From an uncultured Clostridia bacterium (GTDB lineage Bacteria; Bacillota; Clostridia; TANB77; CAG-508), in contig CALXAQ010000037.1 in the NCBI GenBank assembly GCA_944386335.1, positions 1-15,240 of the forward strand: DNA of 15,240 nucleotides, given 5' to 3'. Under the pieces are notes generated by a model, which worked only from the letters and a program-made list of their open reading frames with translations, was not told the origin of the DNA and ran no database searches. Made by a program: the position numbers and the translations under genes. This document shows positions 1 through 7,533 of this stretch, in pieces; positions within the stretch are counted from its first letter, which is position 1, and every line of letters begins with the position of its first letter.

Positions 1-9
1 AAAATATAT

Positions 10-1023
10 ATGAAAACAGGAAATAAAGAAGGTTTAAAAAAAGATTTAGACCATATTGTAGAAGATTTAGAAGAAATTGTAGAAAATGTGGAAGAAATGA
101 AATCACAAGAGGACCAGAAGAAAGAAATAACAGAAAATATTGAAAGAGTAAAAGAACAAATCGCAGCATTAGAAGAGCCAAAACAGGAGAATACAAAAAA
201 GAAAGAAAAAGGACTTGCTATTTTTGGTATTACCATTTGGAGAATGCTTGCTTATTTTGTTATCTATAGTGTACTAGGTTTTATAGTAGAAACTGTTTTT
301 GCTTTCTTTTCGGAGGGGGTTATAGAAAGTAGAAAAAGTTTTCTTTATGGGCCATTTTGTGCTATTTATGGAGTGGGAGCAGTAGTAATGATTGTAGGCC
401 TACAAAAATGTAAAAAAAACAATTTTACTTTATGCTTAGGTGGTTTTTTGATTGGCTCTGTTGTAGAATATTTGGTAAGTCTTATAGGAGAGTTAGTATT
501 CCATGTAAAATGGTGGGATTATTCTAATATGGCATTTAATCTGCAAGGAAGAATTTGTCTTACTTTTTCTATTGCGTGGGCAGCATTAGGTGTATTTCTA
601 ATGAAAGTAGTAAACCCTATAGTAGATAAAGTAATTAATAAAATTCCAGTAAAAGTATGGAAGATAGGAAGTTTGATAATTGTTATTTTTATGTTTATAG
701 ATTGGATTATTTCTAGTTTTGCTATGCAAATGTTCTTTATGCGTATTGTAGATAATCACCATATCGAATTAAAAGATGGGCAAGAATATATTGAAGTTTG
801 TAGAGATTTATATGAGCAAGAGTGGATAAAAAATATAGTAGATACTTTTTGGAATGATGAAGTAATGGTAAAAACATTTCCTAATTTAAGAGTAACGACA
901 AAACATGGGGCAGTAATCTATGTATGTAAGTTATATCCTAATATAGAGCCATATTATATAAAGGTGTTTGAACCTATTCATTTAGAAAAATTTGAGTTTT
1001 TTATGACAAAAAAGTCGGAATAA
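10..1023 (+). CDS. CmpB-like (DUF1113) multi-pass membrane protein with N-terminal coiled coil
   Basis: Residues 8-68 are a highly charged, Glu/Lys-rich coiled-coil segment. About five hydrophobic segments follow, near residues 74-100, 114-132, 140-162, 181-201 and 219-245. The motifs SFLYGPFCAIYGVG (110-123) and WDYS..FNLQGRICL (169-184) are typical of the family called putative ABC-transporter type IV / CmpB (PF06541, DUF1113). Its biochemical role is unknown; the transporter label is historical. The C-terminal ~90 residues are soluble and contain several Tyr-rich stretches. The frame stays open to base 1, so the real start may lie upstream of the ATG used here, and no ribosome binding site can be seen before that ATG. 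The family call is fairly secure; function is not assigned. Confidence 0.75.
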   Translation: MKTGNKEGLKKDLDHIVEDLEEIVENVEEMKSQEDQKKEITENIERVKEQIAALEEPKQENTKKKEKGLAIFGITIWRMLAYFVIYSVLGFIVETVFAFFSEGVIESRKSFLYGPFCAIYGVGAVVMIVGLQKCKKNNFTLCLGGFLIGSVVEYLVSLIGELVFHVKWWDYSNMAFNLQGRICLTFSIAWAALGVFLMKVVNPIVDKVINKIPVKVWKIGSLIIVIFMFIDWIISSFAMQMFFMRIVDNHHIELKDGQEYIEVCRDLYEQEWIKNIVDTFWNDEVMVKTFPNLRVTTKHGAVIYVCKLYPNIEPYYIKVFEPIHLEKFEFFMTKKSE

Positions 1024-1048
1024 ATTTTATAAAAATGAGAGAAAGTAC

Positions 1049-1077
1049 TTTAAAAGTAAACATAAAAGTGATATAAT
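1049..1077 (+). promoter_or_regulatory. Candidate sigma-A promoter of the 1121 gene
   Basis: A perfect -10 hexamer TATAAT lies at 1072-1077, and a weaker -35 TTTAAA at 1049-1054 with 17 bases between. It is 43 bases upstream of the ATG at 1121 and behind the stop codon of the preceding gene, so the next gene probably has its own transcript. Confidence 0.55.
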
Positions 1078-1120
1078 GTGTGGTATCATCTGTAAAAAAG
1101 GGTAGCAGAAGGAGGAAAAG

Positions 1121-1426
1121 ATGATACAAAGACAATATAATATCTCATATGAGGTAAGTTATGTTCTTGGAGAAGAAGACAAACTGGAAAGCATAGAAAT
1201 AATTTCTACAACAGGTAAGCATACACGGCTTACAAGAGAAAAGGTGTTAACCATTTGGAAAGATGAGGAGAATAAGGAAAGACTAAAAAAACTTATGCTA
1301 GTGATTGCAACAGCAAGTAGAAGTGAGTGGAGAACCTTTTACAAAACAGCTAAAAAAGACAAAGAAATATTTCCTGTCATCCATGATGTATGGCAAGAGA
1401 CGTTAGAGGAACTAAAAACAGAGTAA
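1121..1426 (+). CDS. Hypothetical protein of 101 residues
   Basis: I do not recognise this protein. It is a small, soluble, charged protein with no signal peptide or membrane segment. The N-terminal third (about residues 5-35) looks beta-rich, with alternating hydrophobic residues around YNISYEVSYVL and KLESIEIISTTG. The rest is likely helical (WKDEENKERLKKLMLVIATA, then a Trp-containing C-terminal helix). Support for a real gene is good: an AGAAGGAGG ribosome binding site just upstream of the ATG, a TATAAT promoter before it, and an intrinsic terminator ten bases after the stop. It therefore looks like a single-gene transcription unit between the CmpB-like gene and the ABC transporter. No function is inferred. 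Confidence 0.8.
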   Translation: MIQRQYNISYEVSYVLGEEDKLESIEIISTTGKHTRLTREKVLTIWKDEENKERLKKLMLVIATASRSEWRTFYKTAKKDKEIFPVIHDVWQETLEELKTE

Positions 1427-1435
1427 AGACTACCC

Positions 1436-1470
1436 AAAAAAGAACTGGTTGTAATGACTAGTTCTTTTTT
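1436..1470 (+). terminator. Intrinsic terminator after the 1121 gene
   Basis: A 14-bp stem (1436-1449 with 1457-1470, one G-T wobble) encloses a 7-base loop and ends in a run of six T. The A run on the left arm could also let it work in the opposite direction. Confidence 0.85.
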
Positions 1471-1472
1471 AC

Positions 1473-1503
1473 TGTCCCACAAATATCAGGGATAAGTGGG
1501 ACA
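1473..1503. repeat. REP-like palindromic repeat, copy A
   Basis: This 31-base palindrome has outer arms TGTCCCAC and GTGGGACA and a centre containing TCAGGG. It is the same element as the 31-base palindrome at 13382-13412: the two match at 26 of 31 positions, and the differences fall in the inner stem and not in the outer arms. The inner stem is less well paired here than in the other copy. It begins two bases after the T run of the preceding terminator. I interpret it as a dispersed REP-like element. Confidence 0.7.
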
Positions 1504-1525
1504 AATAAAAAATATTCACTAAAAA

Positions 1526-1574
1526 ATCACATTTCTTTTTAAAAAAATAGTAGTAAAACTAAAAGAAATGTGAT
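1526..1574. repeat. Perfect 14-bp inverted repeat upstream of the ABC transporter
   Basis: The arms ATCACATTTCTTTT (1526-1539) and AAAAGAAATGTGAT (1561-1574) are exact reverse complements separated by 21 bases. The right arm ends 38 bases before the ATG of the ABC ATPase. A weak -10-like TACAAT lies at 1579-1584, just after the right arm. The repeat could be an operator for a dimeric regulator or a leader hairpin; no T run follows, so it is not an obvious terminator. No regulator gene is adjacent. Confidence 0.55.
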
Positions 1575-1612
1575 AGGATACAATTAGGTAAAAATGAGAA
1601 AGAAGGATGTAA

Positions 1613-2314
1613 ATGGCATATATAGAATTTAAAAATGTGGTAAAAGAATATCAGATGGGAGAAGTGACAATTAAAGCATTAGATAAAACAAATTTTGAAA
1701 TAAAGCAAGGAGAATTAGTAGTTATTGTAGGACCTAGTGGGGCAGGAAAAACAACTACTTTAAATATATTAGGTGGTATGGATAATGTAACTTCAGGAAA
1801 AGTTTGGGTAGATGGAAAAGAAGTTAGTAAATTAAAGAATAAAGAATTGGTTCGCTATAGGAGAGAGGATATTGGTTTTGTTTTTCAATTTTACAATTTG
1901 GTACAGAATTTAACTGCTTTAGAAAATGTAGAACTTGCTACTCAAATTTGTAAGAATTCTTTATCTCCAGAAGAAATTATAAAAAAAGTAGGTTTAAAGG
2001 ATAGAATGAAAAACTTTCCTTCTCAATTATCAGGAGGAGAGCAACAAAGAGTTGCTATTGCAAGAGCCATTGCAAAAAATCCTAAATTGTTATTATGTGA
2101 CGAGCCAACAGGAGCCTTAGACTATAAAACAGGAAAACAGATTTTAAAATTATTGCAAGATACCTGTAGAAAAGAGAATATGACAGTAATCATTATTACG
2201 CATAATACAGCTATTGCACCTATGGCAGATAAAGTAATTCACTTTAAGAACGGTAAAGCTGAAAAAATAGAGAAGAATGAGCATCCAATTTCCATTGAGC
2301 AAATAGAATGGTAA
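1613..2314 (+). CDS. ABC transporter ATP-binding protein, MacB/LolD type
   Basis: This is the nucleotide-binding subunit of an ABC system, and all the catalytic motifs are intact. They are Walker A GPSGAGKTT (40-48), the Q-loop FQFYNLVQNLTALENV (91-106), signature LSGGEQQR (139-146), Walker B LLLCDEPTGALD (159-170, Glu164 catalytic) and the H-loop His197. The long LVQNLTALENV segment and the LSGGEQQR form are typical of the MacB/LolD/FtsE-like class, which works with FtsX-type permeases and often does mechanotransmission instead of classical transport. At 233 residues it has the usual length. The gene encoding an FtsX-type permease starts 46 bases downstream, so the two very probably form one transporter. 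The start is supported by a GAAGGATG-like ribosome binding site. The substrate cannot be deduced. Confidence 0.93.
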   Translation: MAYIEFKNVVKEYQMGEVTIKALDKTNFEIKQGELVVIVGPSGAGKTTTLNILGGMDNVTSGKVWVDGKEVSKLKNKELVRYRREDIGFVFQFYNLVQNLTALENVELATQICKNSLSPEEIIKKVGLKDRMKNFPSQLSGGEQQRVAIARAIAKNPKLLLCDEPTGALDYKTGKQILKLLQDTCRKENMTVIIITHNTAIAPMADKVIHFKNGKAEKIEKNEHPISIEQIEW

Positions 2315-2360
2315 AAAGCTTAATTAACTTAGCAGAAACTTTAGAAGGGAGAAAATAAAG

Positions 2361-5300
2361 ATGAAAAAAGCCCTATTAAAAGATAGTGTAAAAGAAATAA
2401 AGAATACCTATAAACGATTTATTTCCATATTATTAATGGCTTTTTTAGGAGTGGGCTTTTTTGCAGGTATTAGAGCTAGTAGTCCTGATATGTTGGATAC
2501 TATTGACCAGTATTTTTCGCAACAAAATGTATATGATATAGAGGTGTTGTCTACATTAGGACTTACACAAGACGATATAGATGCTTTACGCCAACTAGAA
2601 GGGGTGAAAAATGTTTATGGTAGCTATAGTACCGATGCTATGATAGAAACCCAAGAAAAAGAAGTAGTAGCTAAAGTTATGGCAATAGATGAAGTAAATC
2701 AAGTAGAATTGTTAGAAGGAAAAATGCCAGAGTCTAATACAGAATGTTTAGTAGAAGAGAATTATTTAAAATCAAACGATAAAAAAATAGGAGATAGTAT
2801 TCTTTTACAGATAGAAGAACAAGAAGAAGGTATATCCTTAAAAGAAAAACAATTAACTATTGTAGGAACAGCTAGAAGTCCTCTATATATTTCAAGAGAG
2901 AGAGGAACTACAACCTTAGGTTCTGGTAGAATAGATTACTTTATGCATGTACCAAAAGATAATTTTGATACAGATATTTTTACACAAATTTATTTGATTT
3001 TGCCAACACAAGAAGGCGTAAAAACGGGAAGCAGTGCCTATGAGGAGAGAGTAGAAACAGTAAAAGAAAAAATAGAATTTATAAAAGAAGAAAGGCAACA
3101 AGCCAGATATCAATCATTAGTAGATACAGCAAATGCAGAACTTACAGAAGCCGAGCAAACTTTTGAACAAGAAAAAGCAGATGCAGAAAAGCAACTACAA
3201 GAGGCACAAACAGAGATAGATAATGGAAGAAAAGAGATAGAAGAAGGAAAGCAAACATTAGAGAACAATCGAAAAAAAACAAATGCTCAGTTAAATGAAG
3301 CAAAAAAGCAAATAGAAAGTGCTGAAAAACAAATACAAGAAAATGAAAAACTACTACAAACACAAGAAATACAAGCGCAAGAAGGCATAACGCAAATAGA
3401 AATAGCTAAAAAAGAACAAGAGAAAAATTTAGAACAATTAGAAACAGGAATAAAGCAAATAGAAGATAATATAACAAAAATAGATGAGCAATTAAAACAA
3501 GAAAGTATAACGGAAGAACAAAAACAAATTTTACAAAAACAAAAGGAAGAGTTAACAAAAAAAGAAAAAGAATTATCCACTCAAAAGAAAACCTTGCAAA
3601 CAGCTATTAGCCAGATGCAAACCCAAATACAAAGTATACAAACACAGCTAGAAAGCGGAAAGACACAACTTGCACAGGCAAGGAAGACCTTACAAACTAG
3701 TAAATCTCAATATGAAACCAGTAAAACAAAGGCAGAAAATGAATTTGCAAAAGCGGAAAAAGAGTTAGAACAAGCAGAAAAAGAAATACAAGAAGGAGAG
3801 CAAACACTAGCAGAAAAAAGGCAAGAATTTGATACCAAAATTGCGGAAGCAGAAGGAGAGTTAATTGATGCAAGAGAGAAAATTGCAGAAATAGAAAAGC
3901 CTACATGGTATATTTTAGATAGAAATAGCAATAGTGGATATAGCAGTTTTATAAAAGATACGGAAAATGTGGAGAATTTAGGAAGAGTTTTCCCAATAGT
4001 GTTTTTTGTTATAGCTACATTAATATCTCTTACATCTATGACAAGAATGGTAGAAGAGCAAAGAATACAAATAGGTACAATGAAGGCACTAGGGTATAAC
4101 AAGTTTCAAATAGCAAGTAAATATATCTTATATGCAAGTTTAGCCTGCATTCTTGGTGGTGTTTTAGGGATGAGCGTAGGGTTTTATTTATTGCCTAATA
4201 TTATTTGGTCTATGTACAGCATGATGTATACCATAACCAATTTTGTCATTACTTATAATTGGTATTATGCGATAACAGGATTAGGAATTGCAAGTATTTG
4301 TATTATAGGAGCAACAGCGTTAACAACAGTACAAACTCTAAAGCAAACACCATCAGAATTAATGAGGCCAAAAGCACCAAAACCAGGGAAAAGAGTTTTA
4401 TTAGAAAAGATACCATTTTTATGGAAAAGATTTAATTTTTCACAGAAAGTAACCTTAAGAAATATTTTTCGATATAAGAAAAGATTTTTTATGACTATTA
4501 TAGGAATTGCAGGTTGCACAGCATTAATTTTAACAGGCTTTGGAATTAAAGATGCTATTTCTGCTTTGCTACCAGACCAATATGAAAATATATTTCATTA
4601 TCAAATGCAAGTTAGTTTAAAAAGTGCATTAACACAAGAACAAGTGAATGATTTAATACAAAAAGTAAAGCAAAAAGAAGGAATAACAGAAGTAATCCAA
4701 ACTTACATGGCAGGTGGAACCATTATCAGAGATGATTTACAAGAAGAAATACAAATGATCGTACCTGATAATCAAGAAGAATTAAAAAAGGTAATAGCTT
4801 TAAAAAATGTAAAAACGAAAGAAGAGATAGAATTACCAGAAAATAAAATTTTAATTACAGATAAGGTGGCAGAATTAATAGGTGCAAAAGCAGGAGATAC
4901 GATTATTTTGAGAAATAGCGAAGATGAAGAAGTTAGTGTAGAAGTAGCACAGGTAGTAGAAAACTACATTTCACATTATGTATACATAACAAAACAGACA
5001 TATGAAAATTTATATGGAACATTTGAAACGAATGTATTATTATTGCAATATCAAAACTTGGATGAAGAACAAGAAAAAGCATTATCAAAAGAATTATTAG
5101 CAGAAAATGAAGTGTCTACTACCATGTTTGTTTCTAGTATTCAGTCTATGATGGAAGATATGATGTTTTCTTTAAATTATGTAGTGATTGTACTAATTGT
5201 ATCGGCAGGACTTCTTGCTTTTGTGGTGTTATATAATTTAGCAAATGTCAATATTAGCGAAAGAATTAGGGAGTTGGCTACTATAAAAGTACTAGGATTT

Positions 5301-5573
5301 TATGATAGAGAAGTATATCACTATGTCTCTAGAGAAACCATTATATTAACCATAATTGGTATTGTTTTAGGATTAGTAGGAGGCTATTTCTTAAGTTACT
5401 TTATCATGGGTACCTGTGAAATAGATATGCTACGTTTCTCAAAAGATATTTTACCATTGAGTTATGTATATGCAACACTTATCACCATTGCTTTTACCAT
5501 CATAGTAAATATAGTTACTTATTTTGCTTTGAAGAAAGTAGATATGATAGAAAGTTTAAAAAGTATAGAATAA
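2361..5573 (+). CDS. FtsX-type ABC permease with ~280-residue extracytoplasmic coiled coil
   Basis: This is the membrane partner of the preceding ATPase. A short cytoplasmic N-terminus leads into a transmembrane helix (about 20-38). A MacB-like extracytoplasmic domain (about 40-230) follows, then a continuous Glu/Lys/Gln-rich coiled coil (about 235-512). The first FtsX domain spans about 540-665, with its conserved cytoplasmic stretch TRMVEEQRIQIGTMKALGYN (561-580). A linker, a further transmembrane helix (about 708-727) and a second extracytoplasmic domain come next. The last ~120 residues are a second FtsX domain with ISERIRELATIKVLGF. The four-helix core plus two extracytoplasmic domains is normal for COG0577 permeases; the long coiled coil is found in a subset of Firmicutes members. 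A purine-rich AGAAGGGAG precedes the ATG. A role in moving or acting on an envelope component, perhaps a peptide or lipid, is inference. Confidence 0.9.
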   Translation: MKKALLKDSVKEIKNTYKRFISILLMAFLGVGFFAGIRASSPDMLDTIDQYFSQQNVYDIEVLSTLGLTQDDIDALRQLEGVKNVYGSYSTDAMIETQEKEVVAKVMAIDEVNQVELLEGKMPESNTECLVEENYLKSNDKKIGDSILLQIEEQEEGISLKEKQLTIVGTARSPLYISRERGTTTLGSGRIDYFMHVPKDNFDTDIFTQIYLILPTQEGVKTGSSAYEERVETVKEKIEFIKEERQQARYQSLVDTANAELTEAEQTFEQEKADAEKQLQEAQTEIDNGRKEIEEGKQTLENNRKKTNAQLNEAKKQIESAEKQIQENEKLLQTQEIQAQEGITQIEIAKKEQEKNLEQLETGIKQIEDNITKIDEQLKQESITEEQKQILQKQKEELTKKEKELSTQKKTLQTAISQMQTQIQSIQTQLESGKTQLAQARKTLQTSKSQYETSKTKAENEFAKAEKELEQAEKEIQEGEQTLAEKRQEFDTKIAEAEGELIDAREKIAEIEKPTWYILDRNSNSGYSSFIKDTENVENLGRVFPIVFFVIATLISLTSMTRMVEEQRIQIGTMKALGYNKFQIASKYILYASLACILGGVLGMSVGFYLLPNIIWSMYSMMYTITNFVITYNWYYAITGLGIASICIIGATALTTVQTLKQTPSELMRPKAPKPGKRVLLEKIPFLWKRFNFSQKVTLRNIFRYKKRFFMTIIGIAGCTALILTGFGIKDAISALLPDQYENIFHYQMQVSLKSALTQEQVNDLIQKVKQKEGITEVIQTYMAGGTIIRDDLQEEIQMIVPDNQEELKKVIALKNVKTKEEIELPENKILITDKVAELIGAKAGDTIILRNSEDEEVSVEVAQVVENYISHYVYITKQTYENLYGTFETNVLLLQYQNLDEEQEKALSKELLAENEVSTTMFVSSIQSMMEDMMFSLNYVVIVLIVSAGLLAFVVLYNLANVNISERIRELATIKVLGFYDREVYHYVSRETIILTIIGIVLGLVGGYFLSYFIMGTCEIDMLRFSKDILPLSYVYATLITIAFTIIVNIVTYFALKKVDMIESLKSIE

Positions 5574-5592
5574 AGAAAGAGAGGAACTTTAC

Positions 5593-6294
5593 GTGGAAGA
5601 ATGGGAACAAAGAAAGGAAATAACCCATAGAGAGGAAAAAGAAAGATTAGCTAGTAAAATAGTGCAAAGAGTAAAAGAGGGAGAAATTATAGGATTTGGA
5701 TCTGGGACGACTTCCTATTTAACCGCTTTAGCAATAGGAAGAAAAATAAAAGAAGAGGGCTTGCATATAAAAGCAATTCCTACTTCTAATGAAATAGAAA
5801 AGTTGTGTAAAACTTTAGCAATACCAACTACTAGCTTAGAGCAAGAATTTCCTGATTGGTGTTTTGATGGAGCAGATGAAGTAGATCCTAGGGAAAATAT
5901 GATAAAGGGAATGGGAGCAGCCATGTTTAGAGAAAAGCTAAATATGGTAAATAGCAAAGAAAATTATATTTTAATAGATAGTTCTAAAAGAGTAGAAAGA
6001 TTAGGAGAGAAACATCCTATTCCAATAGAATGCGAAAAAAGAGCAGCAAATTACGTAATACAAAAAGTAAAAGAATTAGGAGCAAAAAAATTAGAATGGC
6101 GTTATCAAGAGGAAGGAGAAGTTAACCAATTAGAAAAAGGGATACAGACAAAATTTATTACAGATAATGGAAACTATATTTTGCATGCTTGGTTTGATAA
6201 GATTCCTTCCTCTCTAGAAAAAGACTTAAAACAAATTATAGGGGTAATAGAAACAGGGTTATTTATAGGATATCCTATTCATATAATTCAGTAA
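5593..6294 (+). CDS. rpiA: Ribose-5-phosphate isomerase A
   Basis: RpiA interconverts ribose 5-phosphate and ribulose 5-phosphate in the non-oxidative pentose phosphate pathway. The phosphate-binding loop GFGSGTTSYLTA (34-45), the catalytic acid motif DGADEVDP (92-99), Lys105 and the REK motif (Glu114) are present, as is GVIETGLF (217-224) near the C-terminus. The glycine-rich KGGGGA-type segment is changed to KGMGAA, and the usual cysteine or aspartate after NYIL is replaced (ILHAW). The protein may therefore be a divergent RpiA. The start is GTG, supported by an AGAGAGG ribosome binding site eight bases before it; the nearby ATG at 5601 is out of frame. The gene begins 19 bases after the ABC permease, so it is probably co-transcribed. 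Its last 20 bases overlap the 3' end of a convergent gene. Confidence 0.92.
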   Translation: MEEWEQRKEITHREEKERLASKIVQRVKEGEIIGFGSGTTSYLTALAIGRKIKEEGLHIKAIPTSNEIEKLCKTLAIPTTSLEQEFPDWCFDGADEVDPRENMIKGMGAAMFREKLNMVNSKENYILIDSSKRVERLGEKHPIPIECEKRAANYVIQKVKELGAKKLEWRYQEEGEVNQLEKGIQTKFITDNGNYILHAWFDKIPSSLEKDLKQIIGVIETGLFIGYPIHIIQ

Positions 6295-6442
6295 TGTAAA
6301 CATCTTTAGATTCAGGATGATGTAAGAAACCGATGGTAGCAACATCATCTTTTACCTCTTGTACCCAAACAGGCTCATCATGGTAATAAACTTCTTCAAT
6401 TTGTTTATTTTTTACAATTTCATAAATTCTTTCTTTTTTCAT
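6275..6442 (-). CDS. sspH: H-type small acid-soluble spore protein (55 residues)
   Basis: The minus strand encodes a 55-residue protein that begins MKKERIYEIVKNKQIEEVYY, continues with HDEPVWVQEV and ends DVYITELYE. This matches the layout of H-type SASPs (SspH family, PF08141): an N-terminal helix, then V.Y...PVWIQ.V, and a final V.V..L.E. In Bacillus, SspH is a minor spore-core protein made in the forespore. A very strong GGGAGGAGAG ribosome binding site lies 7-8 bases before the ATG, and a forespore-type promoter is suggested at 6471-6499. The 3' end overlaps the convergent rpiA gene by 20 bases, so antisense transcription is possible. The gene is easily missed because of its size. The family call rests on my memory of the motif, not on a search. 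Confidence 0.8.
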   Translation of the reverse strand: MKKERIYEIVKNKQIEEVYYHDEPVWVQEVKDDVATIGFLHHPESKDVYITELYE

Positions 6443-6470
6443 AGAATTCTCTCCTCCCTAGTTTTTGTTT

Positions 6471-6499
6471 TATTGTATACAGAAAAAAGAAAAATATGC
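6471..6499 (-). promoter_or_regulatory. Candidate forespore (sigma-F/sigma-G) promoter of sspH
   Basis: Read on the minus strand, GCATA (6499-6495) is followed after 14 bases by GTATACAATA (6480-6471). The first element fits the -35 shared by sigma-F and sigma-G. The second fits most of the sigma-F -10 pattern and, shifted, 5 of 7 positions of the sigma-G pattern. Spacing is not ideal for either. SspH genes are sigma-G dependent in Bacillus subtilis, so context supports it. Confidence 0.4.
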
Positions 6500-6502
6500 A
6501 TG

Positions 6503-6610
6503 TGCAATTTAGGGACGTTCCTTAAATTGCATGAAAAGAAACAAATTTAAATAAGTAAAGAAAATGGATTAAATATAAAATTGCAATTTAAGGAACGTCC
6601 CTAAATTGCA
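6503..6610. repeat. REPIN-like element: perfect 29-bp inverted repeat with hairpin arms
   Basis: The left arm (6503-6531) and right arm (6582-6610) are exact 29-base reverse complements separated by 50 bases. Each arm is itself a near-perfect palindrome: TGCAATTTAGGGA pairs with TCCTTAAATTGCA, with one G-T wobble and a three-base loop. Two inverted REP-type hairpins with a short spacer define a REPIN, a non-autonomous element mobilised by RAYT (Y1-type) transposases in other bacteria. No transposase lies in the window. The element fills the gap between the divergent sspH and ymdB genes: its left edge touches the sspH -35 region and its right edge is just ahead of the ymdB ribosome binding site. 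Transcribed as one RNA, the arms could also fold into a long 29-bp stem. Confidence 0.8.
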
Positions 6611-6629
6611 AAAGTAAAGGAGCAAACAT

Positions 6630-7403
6630 ATGAATATATTAGTTATAGGAGATTTAGTAGGAGAAGCAGCTGTAAAAAAATTAAAAGAAAAGCTTCCTGT
6701 TTTAAAACAAAAACATGAAGTAGATTTTGTTATTGTTAATGCAGAAAATGCTGCAAGTGGAATGGGAATTACCCAAAAGATTTTTAGTGAATTAAAAGAA
6801 ATGAAAATAGATGCTATTACAATGGGGAACCATACATGGGGAAAAAAGGACATTTTTGAATTTATAGATGATCCCATATTGATTAGACCAGCTAACTATT
6901 CTAAAGGGGTAATGGGAAAAGGCTATGCCATTTTTGAAAGAGGAACAAAGAAATTGGCAGTAGTAAATTTAATAGGAAGAACCGATATAGGTGTACAGTC
7001 AGATAATCCTTTTACTGCAGCAGAGGAGATTGTGGAGAAAATAAAAGCAGAAGTAGATTATATTATTATAGATTTTCATGCAGAAGCTACAGCGGAAAAA
7101 GTAGCAATGAAATTTTTTTTAGATGGGAAAGTAACGGCTATTTTTGGTACTCATACTCATGTTCAAACAGCAGATGAAGAGGTAACACAAAAAGGAACAG
7201 CCTATATTACAGATGTGGGAATGACAGGAACTATAGAATCTGTAATAGGTATGGATGTAAATGTAGCTCTTAAAAGATTTTTAACTTCTATGCCAGAAAG
7301 ATATAAATTAGCGGAAGGGCATCAAATGATAAATGGCTGTGTAATAGAGATAAATGACGAGAATTGTCGAGCAACTGATATTTATAGAATACAAGAAAAA
7401 TAA
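6630..7403 (+). CDS. ymdB: YmdB-family metallophosphodiesterase
   Basis: YmdB (TIGR00282 family) is a dinuclear-metal phosphodiesterase. The Bacillus subtilis enzyme hydrolyses 2',3'-cyclic AMP and influences the choice between motility and biofilm. All expected metal ligands sit at the canonical positions: Asp8 (GDLVG), Glu39-Asn40 (NAENAASGMG), Asn67-His68 (GNHTWG), His150 (DFHAEAT), His175 and His177 (GTHTHVQTAD). The length of 257 is close to the usual ~264. The ATG has an AAAGGAG ribosome binding site. spoVS follows, as in many spore formers, but rny (RNase Y), which usually lies directly upstream of ymdB, is replaced here by the REPIN-like element and sspH. No clear promoter is seen in the short leader; it would have to overlap the repeat. 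Confidence 0.95.
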   Translation: MNILVIGDLVGEAAVKKLKEKLPVLKQKHEVDFVIVNAENAASGMGITQKIFSELKEMKIDAITMGNHTWGKKDIFEFIDDPILIRPANYSKGVMGKGYAIFERGTKKLAVVNLIGRTDIGVQSDNPFTAAEEIVEKIKAEVDYIIIDFHAEATAEKVAMKFFLDGKVTAIFGTHTHVQTADEEVTQKGTAYITDVGMTGTIESVIGMDVNVALKRFLTSMPERYKLAEGHQMINGCVIEINDENCRATDIYRIQEK

Positions 7404-7460
7404 AAGACGAAAAAACAAAAACTTTAGCGAAAAGTTTTCCTAAAAATTTCCAAAAAACAC

Positions 7461-7489
7461 TAGACAATTTATAAAATATGTAATATAAA
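7461..7489 (+). promoter_or_regulatory. Candidate sigma-A promoter of spoVS
   Basis: TAGACA (7461-7466) and TATAAA (7484-7489) each match the consensus at five of six positions, with an ideal 17-base spacer. They lie 44 bases before the spoVS ATG. In B. subtilis spoVS is sigma-H dependent, but I did not find a convincing sigma-H site here. Confidence 0.6.
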
Positions 7490-7533
7490 TATACCTGTAA
7501 TTCAAATAAAAATAAAATTATAGGAGGCAAAAA

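Noticed and set aside
3142..4102. Several long minus-strand open frames opposite the ABC permease
   Set aside because: They mirror the A-rich coiled-coil coding region, giving Phe/Ser/Cys-rich products with no ribosome binding sites; the plus-strand frame has full domain support.
6316..6349. GATGATGT/ACATCATC inverted repeat as a terminator for rpiA
   Set aside because: The stem is only 8 bp with an 18-base loop, it lies inside the sspH coding region, and the T tract is short.
6359..6550. A 63-codon plus-strand open frame
   Set aside because: It runs through the minus-strand sspH gene and into the REPIN arm, has no ribosome binding site, and has low-complexity Phe/Asn-rich content.
7415..7440. 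AAAACTTT/AAAGTTTT hairpin after ymdB as a terminator
   Set aside because: The 8-bp stem is almost entirely A/T and no T run follows, so termination here is doubtful.
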